From Alkalicoccus saliphilus (GTDB lineage Bacteria; Bacillota; Bacilli; Bacillales; Salisediminibacteriaceae): a stretch of DNA of 64,000 nt. The notes beneath the pieces are model-generated. The model searched no databases and was not told the origin of the DNA. It saw nothing but the letters and a program-made list of their open reading frames with translations. Within the stretch, counting starts at the first letter, position 1; every line of letters begins with the position of its first letter. The position numbers were made by a program, and so were the translations under genes. Location: contig NZ_PZJJ01000002.1 in NCBI RefSeq assembly GCF_003044065.1, positions 62,001-126,000 on the forward strand, read 5' to 3'. Shown piece after piece: positions 1 to 7,813 of the stretch.

Positions 1-10
1 ATCCCTCCTT
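1..10 (-). promoter_or_regulatory. Probable ribosome binding site of a divergent gene beyond the left edge
   Basis: Read on the minus strand the first bases are AAGGAGGGAT, a strong Shine-Dalgarno sequence pointing out of the window. A minus-strand gene therefore probably starts just left of position 1, and 11-234 is a divergent promoter region shared with the EgtB-like gene. The gene itself is not visible. Confidence 0.5.
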
Positions 11-234
11 ATAATTCACTCTTTACTCCATTATTCCCATCGAAGCTGTCCGGTAAAACAATAACTTTTTTCGTAATGTATTCTCTAACATATCATCACG
101 TTTAAAAAAGCAGCAGGAGATTGGATACCAAGCAAAATTTTATAAAACTTTACTAACGAAAGCAGGAAAAGATTAATCAGCTGCAGAAAGTAGTTTCGTG
201 TCCTGAAATAGTTCAGTTTATTAAGGAGGGTACT

Positions 235-1479
235 ATGGCTGTTACGGAACTGGAGATATTAAAAAAACGATTTATGGCAATGAGAAAGCTGTCAGAGAAA
301 ATTGTGGAGCCTCTTGAAAAAGAAGACTATGTTGTGCAGGCTGTGGAAGATGTGAGTCCGCCGAAATGGCACCTGGCCCACACTACCTGGTTTTTTGAAG
401 AATTTATTTTGAAGCAGCGGATCGAAGGTTATGAATACTACTTAAAAGACGCCAGAAAGCTCTTTAATTCTTATTATGAAACGATAAGCCGTCCGTTCCC
501 CCGGTCGATGCGCGGTCTGATTACGAGACCGACAGTAGATGAAATAAAAACATACCGCAGGCAAGTAGATAAAAATATGGAAAAGCTCCTGGACAGCTCA
601 GCACCTGATAAGGAGCTGGTCCACTTGATGGAGCTTGGAATCCAGCACGAGCAGCAGCATCAGGAACTATTAATAACAGATACAAAATTTAATTTATCGG
701 TTAATCCGTCAGAACCGGTGTACAGTTCCCAGTTTCGGGACAGTCCAATCACCGGCCTTCCGGAAATAATGAACTGGATTCCTTTTGACGAAGGAGTAAT
801 CACTGTCGGGACGAACGACGAGTATTTTTCTTTTGATAATGAACAGCCGGAGCACCGGCATTATGTGTATTCATATAAAATTGCAGACCGTCCGGTATCG
901 AACAGAGAATTTATTCAATTTATAAATGACGGAGGATACGAAACTCCGGACTACTGGCTGTCGGATGGCTGGGCGGCTGTAAAACAGGAAAATTGGAAAG
1001 CCCCTCTTTACTGGGAAAAATCTGGTGGGAAGTGGACCCATTTTTCGTTGACAGGGCGCAAAAATATCAACTTGGATGCTCCTGTTCAGCACGTAAGTTA
1101 TTTTGAAGCGGACGCGTATGCCAGGTGGGCAGGTGCCAGGCTGCCAACAGAATTCGAGTGGGAAAATGCATTAAAAGAAGATGTAAGCGACGGGTGCTGT
1201 CTGGAACAGACGATTGGACTGGAGAACAGCCAGTTGTCGAATCTTCACACCGGATACGTCTGGGAATGGACAGCAAGTCCCTACGTGGCGTACCCGCAGG
1301 CGGCTCGTCCGGAAGGGGCGCTCGGGGAATACAACATGAAGTTTATGAACAGTCAGATGGTACTTCGGGGAGGTTCTGCCTTTACTCCTAAAACACACAT
1401 ACGCGGAACGTACCGCAATTTTTTCCCTCCGGAAAAACGATGGCAGTGCATGGGAATCCGACTGGCTGCCAATGTGTAA
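235..1479 (+). CDS. egtB: EgtB-like ergothioneine-type sulfoxide synthase (DinB_2 + FGE/SUMF domains)
   Basis: Non-heme iron enzyme of the EgtB family, which in ergothioneine synthesis joins trimethylhistidine to a thiol (gamma-Glu-Cys or Cys) using O2. The 414-aa protein has the expected two-domain layout. The N-terminal DinB-like helical bundle carries the iron histidines in HLAH (46-49) and HEQQH (138-142). From about residue 180 there is a formylglycine-generating-enzyme-like domain, with WEWTASPY, VLRGGSAF and a C-terminal RWQCMGIRLA. The start is fixed by AAGGAGGG six bases upstream. No methyltransferase (EgtD) gene follows it; the next gene is a MOSC protein. The family call is firm, but the substrate is inferred because OvoA-like and other sulfoxide synthases share this fold. 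Confidence 0.85.
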   Translation: MAVTELEILKKRFMAMRKLSEKIVEPLEKEDYVVQAVEDVSPPKWHLAHTTWFFEEFILKQRIEGYEYYLKDARKLFNSYYETISRPFPRSMRGLITRPTVDEIKTYRRQVDKNMEKLLDSSAPDKELVHLMELGIQHEQQHQELLITDTKFNLSVNPSEPVYSSQFRDSPITGLPEIMNWIPFDEGVITVGTNDEYFSFDNEQPEHRHYVYSYKIADRPVSNREFIQFINDGGYETPDYWLSDGWAAVKQENWKAPLYWEKSGGKWTHFSLTGRKNINLDAPVQHVSYFEADAYARWAGARLPTEFEWENALKEDVSDGCCLEQTIGLENSQLSNLHTGYVWEWTASPYVAYPQAARPEGALGEYNMKFMNSQMVLRGGSAFTPKTHIRGTYRNFFPPEKRWQCMGIRLAANV

Positions 1480-1515
1480 CATGCTGAGTTCGTGAAATTA
1501 AAGGAGTATTCAGAT

Positions 1516-2247
1516 ATGGAAACAGGAACAATTCAACAGCTTATAAGATACCCGGTAAAATCGTTTGGCGGAGAATGTGTTATGAGCACCCGTGTAATGA
1601 ATTATGGTTTGTACGGGGACCGGAGCCACGTGTTTCTCGATGAAAGCCGGGAAGGAAAGTTCTTAACAATTACACAGTTTAAGCAAATGGCTCTATATAA
1701 AGCAGCTTTTACCGGAGCGGAAAAGGACGAGGAATTCCCAGAGGTAACAATTGTTACACCTTCAGGGAACCGTATGAACTGGGGCGGAGAGGAGTTAAAA
1801 AAGGAAATTGAGAAAGGCTCTTCAACCCATGTCGCCTTTAAAAAGTACGAACCGGAATTAGTGCCGGCTGGAGCGATTGAAGAAGAGCATATCCTTTTAA
1901 TTACAGATGCTTCCTTATCCAGGCTGGAAGAGATATGGGGGAAGAAAAAGCTCGATGCAATGAGGTTTCGTCCGAATATTATTTTGTCACTGAAAAACAA
2001 AATTCCATTCGCAGAAGAGGGGTGGACGGGTAAGAAACTTCAGATCGGACCGGAAGTAGAACTTTTCATTAAAAGGCCCTGTGAACGGTGCATGATAATA
2101 AACGTTGATCCAGAAGATGGCCTTCTCTCGCCGTCTCTTCTGAAAACTGTGGTCAATAACAGAGAAAATGTTTTTGGTATGTACTGTACTGTTTTAAAGA
2201 AAGGAACAATAAAAACGGGGGACAAAACAATACTGAAAGACGTTTAA
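1516..2247 (+). CDS. MOSC domain protein (MOSC_N + MOSC)
   Basis: 243-aa protein with an N-terminal MOSC beta-barrel (IRYPVKSFGGE near residue 8) and a C-terminal MOSC domain containing the conserved cysteine stretch KRPCERCMIINVD. MOSC domains occur in molybdenum cofactor sulfurases, mARC-type reductases and YiiM/YcbX proteins, and are thought to bind or carry sulfur or Moco. The ATG at 1516 is preferred over an in-frame GTG at 1492 because AGGAG (1502-1506) lies nine bases before it. It follows the EgtB-like gene by 36 bp on the same strand, so the two are probably co-transcribed. A terminator follows at 2304-2365. The precise substrate cannot be told from the sequence. Confidence 0.8.
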   Translation: METGTIQQLIRYPVKSFGGECVMSTRVMNYGLYGDRSHVFLDESREGKFLTITQFKQMALYKAAFTGAEKDEEFPEVTIVTPSGNRMNWGGEELKKEIEKGSSTHVAFKKYEPELVPAGAIEEEHILLITDASLSRLEEIWGKKKLDAMRFRPNIILSLKNKIPFAEEGWTGKKLQIGPEVELFIKRPCERCMIINVDPEDGLLSPSLLKTVVNNRENVFGMYCTVLKKGTIKTGDKTILKDV

Positions 2248-2303
2248 AATAATGGTCTGACGGGTATTATAATTAAAAAACAAGTTAATTATATTTGTAT
2301 AAT

Positions 2304-2365
2304 AAAACCTGACCGGCTTCTTTTTTACATCGACGATGCAGAAAAGTGAACCCCTGTCAGGTTTT
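2304..2365 (+). terminator. Rho-independent terminator after the MOSC gene
   Basis: AAAACCTGAC (2304-2313) pairs with GTCAGGTTTT (2356-2365) and a T-run follows. The loop is long (about 42 nt). Placed directly downstream of the egtB-MOSC pair. Confidence 0.6.
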
Positions 2366-2429
2366 TTAAATAATTAACTGGACGTGCTGGTACCTGACGC
2401 CTGATCTTAATTAGAAGGGGGTTGGAAGC

Positions 2430-2645
2430 ATGAAAGAAAAAAAGCTTGTTTTCCGTAAACAAAATGTATTGTATGAAAGAAAAATTTCCCGCTGCAGGGA
2501 AAAGGGTGTTTGTCCGGAATGCCGGGGGCGGGGGTTGGAGAAGGTTCTGCAGAATGAGTATTACTATGTGGAACCGTCTAAATGTGCCGGCTGCCAGGGG
2601 ACCGGAAAATTTACAGACTGGAACAGATTGAAGGTTATCAGCTGA
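2430..2645 (+). CDS. Small DnaJ-zinc-finger-like protein (YuiA-like)
   Basis: 71-aa protein with two CxxCxGxG motifs, CPECRGRG (about 28-35) and CAGCQGTG (about 52-59). This is the pattern of one zinc site of the DnaJ cysteine-rich domain. Bacillus subtilis YuiA is a similar stand-alone small protein. The N-terminus is strongly basic. The start is supported by AAGGGGG about eight bases upstream. It stands alone between the MOSC terminator and an inverted repeat at 2658-2706. The function is unknown; zinc binding is inferred from the four paired cysteines. Confidence 0.7.
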   Translation: MKEKKLVFRKQNVLYERKISRCREKGVCPECRGRGLEKVLQNEYYYVEPSKCAGCQGTGKFTDWNRLKVIS

Positions 2646-2657
2646 TTGAACCACCCC

Positions 2658-2706
2658 AAATATCCGTCTTCCAATCTGTGCCGCACAGAAGGGGGGACGG
2701 ATATTT
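2658..2706 (+). other. Nested inverted repeat / structured RNA element
   Basis: AAATATCCGTC (2658-2668) is perfectly complementary to GACGGATATTT (2696-2706). Inside the loop CTGTG (2676-2680) pairs with CACAG (2684-2688). A CCCC just before the stem could also pair with the G-run at 2691-2696. No T-run follows, so it is not a standard terminator. It lies 12 bp after the YuiA-like stop. Confidence 0.45.
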
Positions 2707-2751
2707 GTGCATCAGTAAAAAAGCACATGACATTGTTACAGAGCTTACTAT

Positions 2752-2832
2752 AGCGCTATGTTAAGTTCACTGTTAGTGCCAGGAAAATAAATCCGCTTTC
2801 AGCCTGCGTGCTAAGAAAAAAGAGACGCAGAT
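2752..2832 (+). repeat. Fragment of the dispersed intergenic repeat (head segment)
   Basis: The stretch from CTATGTTAAGTTCACTGTTA onward resembles the first 60-70 bases of the repeat copy at 46298. Only the head is present. Confidence 0.35.
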
Positions 2833-2844
2833 ACTCTCAAAAGC

Positions 2845-3048
2845 CTATTTTTTAAACAAATCCCAGAAGCTGAAGGAAGTTTTTTTATACACTTTATTAT
2901 AGGCAGACTTTTTAGGGTTTTTTATAACTCCCATCCCTTTTCTGCCATAGCCGGGGGAGACAGCTTTTTTTAGCGATCTTTTCGCACGCCCTGTAGTTCT
3001 TGCTTTCAGTGACCGCTTGATACTCGGTTTACGCATGCCGAACTTCAT
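2845..3048 (-). CDS. Small basic conserved hypothetical protein (phage-type KFGMRKPS family)
   Basis: 67-aa, very basic protein beginning MKFGMRKPSIKRSLKARTTG and ending near NPKKSAYNKVYKKTSFSFWD. Proteins of this pattern (KFGMRKPS..., then NPKKAAYNKVYNRTT) are common small proteins of unknown function in Bacillota chromosomes and phages. I recall the family but not a tested role. The start at 3048 is chosen over an upstream Met because AGGAGG (3057-3062) sits at the right distance. No phage genes surround it. Charge suggests nucleic-acid binding, which is inference. Confidence 0.6.
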   Translation of the reverse strand: MKFGMRKPSIKRSLKARTTGRAKRSLKKAVSPGYGRKGMGVIKNPKKSAYNKVYKKTSFSFWDLFKK

Positions 3049-3303
3049 ATTCAATCCCTCCTGATATGATTCCATCATAGTACGGATTTCTATTGGCGAA
3101 AAGGAAAAACCTTCCTATATGTAGAAAATGGTTGTTATTTCCTCCTTCTGTATTATGAAAATAGAAAGGAATACGCAGGACAAACAGGCAGGTTACAGTA
3201 CCTGGTGTTAATCAGAAATTCAGCAATTCTTTCACGGCGCCATTTGATTACGAGAGTAGTTTTCTCTGGATTATATGGAATAACGTCTCGTAAAACCAAG
3301 CAA

Positions 3304-3331
3304 GGCGCTGCCGGAAATCAGCGGCAGCGCC
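3304..3331 (-). terminator. Terminator-like hairpin at the end of the PepSY operon
   Basis: GGCGCTGCCG (3304-3313) pairs perfectly with CGGCAGCGCC (3322-3331), a very stable stem. On the minus strand it is followed by a weak T-rich stretch. It lies just past the small PepSY gene. Confidence 0.55.
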
Positions 3332-3340
3332 ATGTTCTAT

Positions 3341-3508
3341 TTAATGAGCCTCGTAAAGCACTTCTCCAGTAAAAGGATTAATGTAAATGTCCACATCGTC
3401 TTCACTAAACTCAACTTCAACTTCGTACACTTTCTGAGCCGGAAGCCGCGTAAGCTGTAGTACCTCCAATAACAGATACTGCAGCAAGGGATAAGAGGTT
3501 TTTTTCAT
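3341..3508 (-). pseudogene. Short PepSY-type secreted protein with two compensating frameshifts
   Basis: A 55-codon minus-strand frame with a good ribosome site (GAGGAG, nine bases upstream). Its C-terminal half, VEVEFSEDDVDIYINPFTGE, is typical PepSY sequence. Residues 4-25 look out of frame. In the next frame the same DNA reads KKNLLSLAAVSVIGGTTAYA, a clear signal peptide. An extra A in the A7 run after the start codon and one fewer A in the GAAAG near codon 26 would restore signal peptide plus PepSY in one frame. So the copy is either decayed, phase-variable at the A-run, or affected by two sequencing errors. It is the last gene of the kinase / PepSY cluster and has its own regulated promoter region. 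Confidence 0.6.
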
Positions 3509-3566
3509 TTGTAACATCTCCTCTGAATAATGTTTATTGGTTATGTTATTAATATATCCAGAAAAG

Positions 3567-3615
3567 ATGAGAGGACGATGAACTTAAAATGAGAATTCGA
3601 TGAGAAACATATGAG
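3567..3615 (-). promoter_or_regulatory. Five direct repeats with exact 11-bp spacing (response-regulator operator array)
   Basis: On the plus strand ATGAG or ATGAA starts at 3567, 3578, 3589, 3600 and 3611, exactly 11 bp apart; the minus strand reads (C/T)TCAT every 11 bp. OmpR/PhoP-family regulators bind direct repeats at about 11-bp spacing, for example the B. subtilis PhoP box. The array lies upstream of the small PepSY gene, with -10-like sequences (TATATT 3556-3551, TAACAT 3548-3543) between array and gene. The regulator encoded at 5709-6395 is the obvious candidate. Confidence 0.7.
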
Positions 3616-3655
3616 ATTTTAAAATTTAACAGTTGCTGAGTAGTACAAGTATGGA

Positions 3656-4351
3656 TCAATCATCGTATTCAACAGAAATAATTTCTCCTGTATAGGCGTC
3701 GATAACGATATCGGCGTCCACTCCCGTACTGTCGTTTTCAATTTCTATTTCAAAAACGAGTCGTCCATTATCTTCTTCAAGGTCGATATCATCTACTTCA
3801 CCGGGATGTTCAGAAAGAGCGATTTCTGATGCTTCTTCTTCAGTCATCGGTTGAACGGGGGCTTCTTCCTCCAGAGAAAATAATTCGACGGAACCGGAGT
3901 AGGCATCAATTTCGAGCCTTCCCTTCTGATTATCAAGTGAGAAGATGACTTCATAGTGAGGTGGGTTACCCTCTGTCTGAAGTTCAACAGAAGATATATC
4001 CACGTCACCGGAAACGGTATTTTCGGTGATAGAGCGAATTTCCTCTTCAAGTAACAGGGACTGTTCTTCGGGGCTGCTTTCTTCATGTATATTTGTCAGC
4101 TCCATCTCCAGAATTTCTCCTGAGATGGGATCTACAAGTGTTCTATACTCCCCAGAAGAGGTATGAAAAACTACTAGATAGCCTTCCTCTTCATAAGAAA
4201 AATCTTTTATTTCTGCCTGATACCGGTTTTCTACCATAGCAGCCACGTCTGCACTATCTAATGATTCTTCCTCCTGTACAAAAAGAACGTAAATTAAGAC
4301 AAGAGAGCCGGCTGTGAGAACCAAAAGAATAATTTTCATTGAAAGGCTCAT
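3656..4351 (-). CDS. Membrane-anchored PepSY domain protein
   Basis: 231-aa acidic protein with one N-terminal membrane segment (residues about 5-24, IILLVLTAGSLVLIYVLF) and then three PepSY-like repeats, each ending in a DPISGEIL / DAYSGSVEL / DAYTGEIIS motif. PepSY domains are extracytoplasmic and are thought to inhibit proteases or regulate sensor kinases. The start overlaps the kinase stop in an ATGA arrangement (4348-4351), implying translational coupling. This regulator-kinase-PepSY order resembles B. subtilis ykoG-ykoH with ykoI/ykoJ. An accessory role for the kinase is inferred. Confidence 0.8.
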   Translation of the reverse strand: MSLSMKIILLVLTAGSLVLIYVLFVQEEESLDSADVAAMVENRYQAEIKDFSYEEEGYLVVFHTSSGEYRTLVDPISGEILEMELTNIHEESSPEEQSLLLEEEIRSITENTVSGDVDISSVELQTEGNPPHYEVIFSLDNQKGRLEIDAYSGSVELFSLEEEAPVQPMTEEEASEIALSEHPGEVDDIDLEEDNGRLVFEIEIENDSTGVDADIVIDAYTGEIISVEYDD

Positions 4352-5712
4352 AGTTTCGGCTCCTTTTTTACAGCAGGGAAGACAGAATAAAAATTAGAAC
4401 CTTTTTCTGGAAGGCTTTCAACATAGATCTTCCCCTCGTGATATTCAGTAATCTGTTTAGCGATAGAGAGGCCGAGTCCCGTACCTCCTCCTGACCTGGT
4501 CCGTGCTTTATCCACCCTGTAAAAGCGGTCGAAAACGAAAGGAAGGTCTTTTTCGTGAATACCAATGCCTTTATCCTGCACTCCGACTGTGACATAATCG
4601 CCTTGTTTTCGCACATAAACAAATACGTCCGACATACTGTATTTTAACGCATTTTCTATCAGGAGATAAGCAAGCTGTTTTATCTGTATTTCATTACCTT
4701 CAATGAAGGTATTATCATCTGCATCAGTTATAATGTTCCGGTCATAAGCAAGTGCAAGCTGTCTTGCAGTGTCCCGAAAAAGAGGTGCAGGAGAAAGAAC
4801 TTTTTTCTCAACTGCAGCATTTTCCCCGGAAGCAAGAGCCAGCATTTGATTAGTCAGCTCTTTCATGCGTGCAGCTTCGGAAGAAATAGCTTCTACGGAC
4901 TCATTAAAAATTTCAGGTTTGTCCATCCCCCGGCGTTTCAACAGTTGAGCATAACTGTAAATGATTGTTAAAGGGGTTTTTAATTCGTGGGAAGCATCTG
5001 AAACAAACTGCTGCTGTTTTTCATAGTTTTCCCGAAGAAGGTCTATCATATGGTTAAAAGTCTGGCCCATATCCGCAAACTCATCGCTTCGTTTCTGGTC
5101 AAGAGGAATCTTCTGAAACGTTCCCTTTTGTTCAATTTGTTTCATTGTACTGACAAGCGCCTGTACAGGTCGTAAAATGAAGCGGCTTAATGATCTTGCT
5201 GCGAGAAAAGAGGGGAAAAGAATTACAGCAGTGGCAAAAATTAAAACAAACTGAAGAATCTGCAGTGTTTCTTCATACATTGCCATTGGTTCTGTCACTT
5301 CAAGGGTTACAACGGCTCCATCTTCCCATAATAAGGGAACTTCTGCAGAGGCATAGGAAACCCCGTCAAATTCAAAAGCCCGTGTTCTCTCTCTACCGGG
5401 GTTAGGATCACCTGCAGGGATGGCAGTAATTTCTGTATTTTGAGTTGTTACCGTCAAGAGACTGCTTCCTTCAGGACTGATTATGCGAAGCATACCATTT
5501 CCGGAAACATAGGATTCGATAAAAGATGTGGGATTTTCGTCAGGCTGTGCACTCACAGCTGCTGTAATAGCTTGTGCCTGCTCAAGCGTCCGATCTTTTT
5601 CTCCTTCCAGCAGATTCTGCTGAAACACAAAGTAAATTCCTATATTGACAGCTAAAAGTATTAAAAAAAGTAGACCGGTTGAATAAAGTGTCATGCGCTG
5701 GGCAAGCTTCAT
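4348..5712 (-). CDS. Sensor histidine kinase (HAMP-HisKA-HATPase)
   Basis: 454 aa. TM1 is at about residues 8-30, followed by an extracellular sensor of about 115 residues and TM2 at about 150-172. A HAMP linker covers about 172-228. HisKA has the phospho-acceptor His242 in FVSDASHELKTPL. The ATPase domain shows NALKYS, DKGIGI and GGTGLGLSIAKQI. It overlaps the upstream regulator by ATGA (5709-5712) and the downstream PepSY gene in the same way, so the three form one coupled operon. The closest type is YkoH-like. The signal is unknown; PepSY partners suggest the cell envelope. Confidence 0.9.
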   Translation of the reverse strand: MKLAQRMTLYSTGLLFLILLAVNIGIYFVFQQNLLEGEKDRTLEQAQAITAAVSAQPDENPTSFIESYVSGNGMLRIISPEGSSLLTVTTQNTEITAIPAGDPNPGRERTRAFEFDGVSYASAEVPLLWEDGAVVTLEVTEPMAMYEETLQILQFVLIFATAVILFPSFLAARSLSRFILRPVQALVSTMKQIEQKGTFQKIPLDQKRSDEFADMGQTFNHMIDLLRENYEKQQQFVSDASHELKTPLTIIYSYAQLLKRRGMDKPEIFNESVEAISSEAARMKELTNQMLALASGENAAVEKKVLSPAPLFRDTARQLALAYDRNIITDADDNTFIEGNEIQIKQLAYLLIENALKYSMSDVFVYVRKQGDYVTVGVQDKGIGIHEKDLPFVFDRFYRVDKARTRSGGGTGLGLSIAKQITEYHEGKIYVESLPEKGSNFYSVFPAVKKEPKL

Positions 5713-6395
5713 CTGTCTTCTTCCTTAAGTACGTACCCGACGCCGCGGACAGTGTGTAGATAATGTACAGAAAATGGCTTATCAAGTTTCTGTCGGAGGT
5801 AGCGTATATAAACATCCACAACGTTCGTTTCACCTTGATAGTCAAAACCCCACACTCTTTCCAACAGTTGATCTCTGGATAGGACCCGGTAAGGGTTTTC
5901 CATAAGAAATACAAGAAGATCATATTCCCGTGGTGTTAAATCCAGCTTTTCAGAACCACGCTTTGCTTCACGGCGTGGGAGATTGATTTCCACCTCCTGA
6001 AATTGAAGTTTTTCATCTGCGGATTTCCTGCTGTTTCTCCGCATAAGCACCCGGACACGTGCGAGAAGCTCTTCCATATCAAATGGTTTAGTAACATAAT
6101 CATCTGCGCCCTGGTCAAGCCCGGTCACTTTATCGACGGTGGCATCTCTTGCTGTAAGCATTAAAACAGGAATGTCCTTGTTTGTTCTCCGGATTCTTCG
6201 GAGCAGTTCTATCCCACTTAATCCGGGGAGCATAACGTCCAAAATAAACAGACTGTAATCGTTATTTTGTATTTGCTGCCAGGCCTCCATGCCGTCATAA
6301 ACTGATTCGGCTGCATACCCTTCGTATTCCAGCTCCAGCTGCAGTACACGGGCTATTTTTTGTTCGTCTTCCACTATTAGAATTTTTTCGCTCAT
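5709..6395 (-). CDS. OmpR-family response regulator
   Basis: 228 aa. The receiver domain has EDE, the phospho-acceptor aspartate in LFILDVMLPG, and the conserved lysine in VTKPFD. It is followed by an OmpR/PhoB winged helix (LTPREYDLLVFLMENPYRV, then VDVYIRYLRQKLD). The start at 6395 (MSEKILIVEDEQ) is chosen over a 32-residue upstream extension because GAAGGGAA precedes it and the receiver fold begins there. First gene of the regulator-kinase-PepSY operon, and the likely ligand of the 11-bp repeat array at 3567-3615. Confidence 0.92.
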   Translation of the reverse strand: MSEKILIVEDEQKIARVLQLELEYEGYAAESVYDGMEAWQQIQNNDYSLFILDVMLPGLSGIELLRRIRRTNKDIPVLMLTARDATVDKVTGLDQGADDYVTKPFDMEELLARVRVLMRRNSRKSADEKLQFQEVEINLPRREAKRGSEKLDLTPREYDLLVFLMENPYRVLSRDQLLERVWGFDYQGETNVVDVYIRYLRQKLDKPFSVHYLHTVRGVGYVLKEEDR

Positions 6396-6583
6396 AGTTC
6401 CCTTCTTCCCGGGCTGCAGCAGCCCCGTAAGTTGACTGCAAAAAAAGACTGCTATGATTAAGTGTATACGCTTTTCCAGAGAGAAATGCAATTTTTTAAA
6501 CAGAGTTTTTGAGCTGGCGGTTTACTTGTGTTTGAATATGATTAAAAATAGGGAATAATAGTTCAAAAAGGAGGAGAAATTAA

Positions 6584-6949
6584 ATGCTTAAAAAGCTCAG
6601 CACGAGTGAAGGAGATATTCTGGAATATGAAATAGAAGGAAAAATTTCTGCAGAGGAAGAAGAAGAAATGCTCAAAGAAGTCAGGAGACTGATCGAAACT
6701 CATGGTAAAATCAGAATGCTCGAATACACGGAAAAGATGCCGACCGGCAACCTGAGTTCCTTCAAGGATTATTTCGGTTTTTTGAAGGATGACTTAAAAA
6801 ATGTTGAGAAATATGCTCTCGTTACAGATTCCTCTGCAGCCTCAGGGCTGGTTAAAGCCGGAGATGCTTTTACTAAAGCTAATTTCAGGACGTTCGGAAC
6901 AGAGGATTTGGAAAAAGCGAGAGAATGGCTTCGACAGCCTTCTAAATAA
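6584..6949 (+). CDS. SpoIIAA/STAS-like small protein
   Basis: 121-aa protein that fits the SpoIIAA-like (STAS-fold) family found in many bacteria. The N-terminal strand ILEYEIEGKISAEEEEEM, a central TGNLSSFKDYFGFLKD and a later YALVTDSSAASGLV follow that pattern. These proteins are small and cytosolic, possibly binding lipids or other small ligands; no tested role is recalled. Start supported by AAGGAGGAG upstream. It is transcribed divergently from the response regulator and ends before a bidirectional terminator. Confidence 0.7.
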   Translation: MLKKLSTSEGDILEYEIEGKISAEEEEEMLKEVRRLIETHGKIRMLEYTEKMPTGNLSSFKDYFGFLKDDLKNVEKYALVTDSSAASGLVKAGDAFTKANFRTFGTEDLEKAREWLRQPSK

Positions 6950-6984
6950 ATAGTTAAAACGGCACCGAGTGCGGCTTACACCAT

Positions 6985-7029
6985 AAAACAACCCGGAAAA
7001 TTAAAGAAGTCAATTTTCCGGGTTGTTTT
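6985..7029. terminator. Bidirectional rho-independent terminator
   Basis: An 18-bp perfect stem (6985-7002 with 7012-7029) has A/T runs on both sides. It separates the convergent SpoIIAA-like and nitrilase genes. The last codons of the nitrilase gene lie within the right arm. Confidence 0.9.
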
Positions 7030-7813
7030 CAATTAGTGGGAAGTTGTAAAAGGAGGCTGGGAGGTCCTGCAGATAGGGGACAGCTTTTCTAATGTTTTTA
7101 ATGATAGTAAAATCGAGATCTTCAATCAGCAAGCTTTCCCCATCACGGGGAGCTTCTTTCAGTACTGCTCCATCAGGGCGCACGAATTTACTTTTTCCAC
7201 AGCTGCCTTCGTGTACAGTGTTAACTCCCATAACAAACACTGTGTTATCAAGAGCCCGTGCCGGCAGCTGGATGTCCCACCGGCTTTCGGCCTCTAAACT
7301 CCATACTGAAGGGACAACGATCAAATCTGCCCCCTGGAGAGCAAGAAGGCGGCTTGGTTCAGGGAATTCAGCGTCGGCACAAATTAAAATGCCGATTTTA
7401 CCTAAAGAAGTCTCCACCGGCTTATAGCATTTTTTACCTGAAGAAAATATCCGCTTTTCGTTTCCCCATAAAAAAGATTTCCTGTAGACGGAAAGAAGAC
7501 TTCCGGTGCGCTCAATAATGGCAGCAGAAATAAACAGGCGGCTTTCGTATTTTTCTGCAAAGGGAACAACAAGAACTGTCTGAAGCTCCCTGGCCAGCTC
7601 CTGAAAAGAAGTAATTAAACTTCCAGAGAAGGCTTCGGCGAGAGAGTGGTAATTTTCTTCGGTAAGTCCGTACCCAGTAATTGGAAGTTCAGGGAGTACT
7701 ATTAAATCTGCACCTTTAGCAGCCGCTTCTCTTATGCAGCCGGCAGCTTTATTGAAATTTTCCACAGTATCTCCTGGTTTTACATGTAATTGTAAAGCTG
7801 CAGTTCGTATCAT
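7010..7813 (-). CDS. Carbon-nitrogen hydrolase (nitrilase superfamily)
   Basis: 267-aa amidase-type enzyme with the complete Glu-Lys-Cys catalytic triad: Glu42 in VLPELPITGYG, Lys112 in YRKSFLWGNE and Cys145 in ILICADAEFPE. Members hydrolyse amides, nitriles or carbamoyl groups in the cytosol; omega-amidase, carbamoylputrescine amidase and similar enzymes are possible. The start at 7813 (MIRTAALQLH) has AGGA eight bases upstream; a start three codons earlier at 7822 is possible. The C-terminal codons overlap the terminator hairpin. The substrate is not determined. Confidence 0.85.
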   Translation of the reverse strand: MIRTAALQLHVKPGDTVENFNKAAGCIREAAAKGADLIVLPELPITGYGLTEENYHSLAEAFSGSLITSFQELARELQTVLVVPFAEKYESRLFISAAIIERTGSLLSVYRKSFLWGNEKRIFSSGKKCYKPVETSLGKIGILICADAEFPEPSRLLALQGADLIVVPSVWSLEAESRWDIQLPARALDNTVFVMGVNTVHEGSCGKSKFVRPDGAVLKEAPRDGESLLIEDLDFTIIKNIRKAVPYLQDLPASFYNFPLIENNPEN

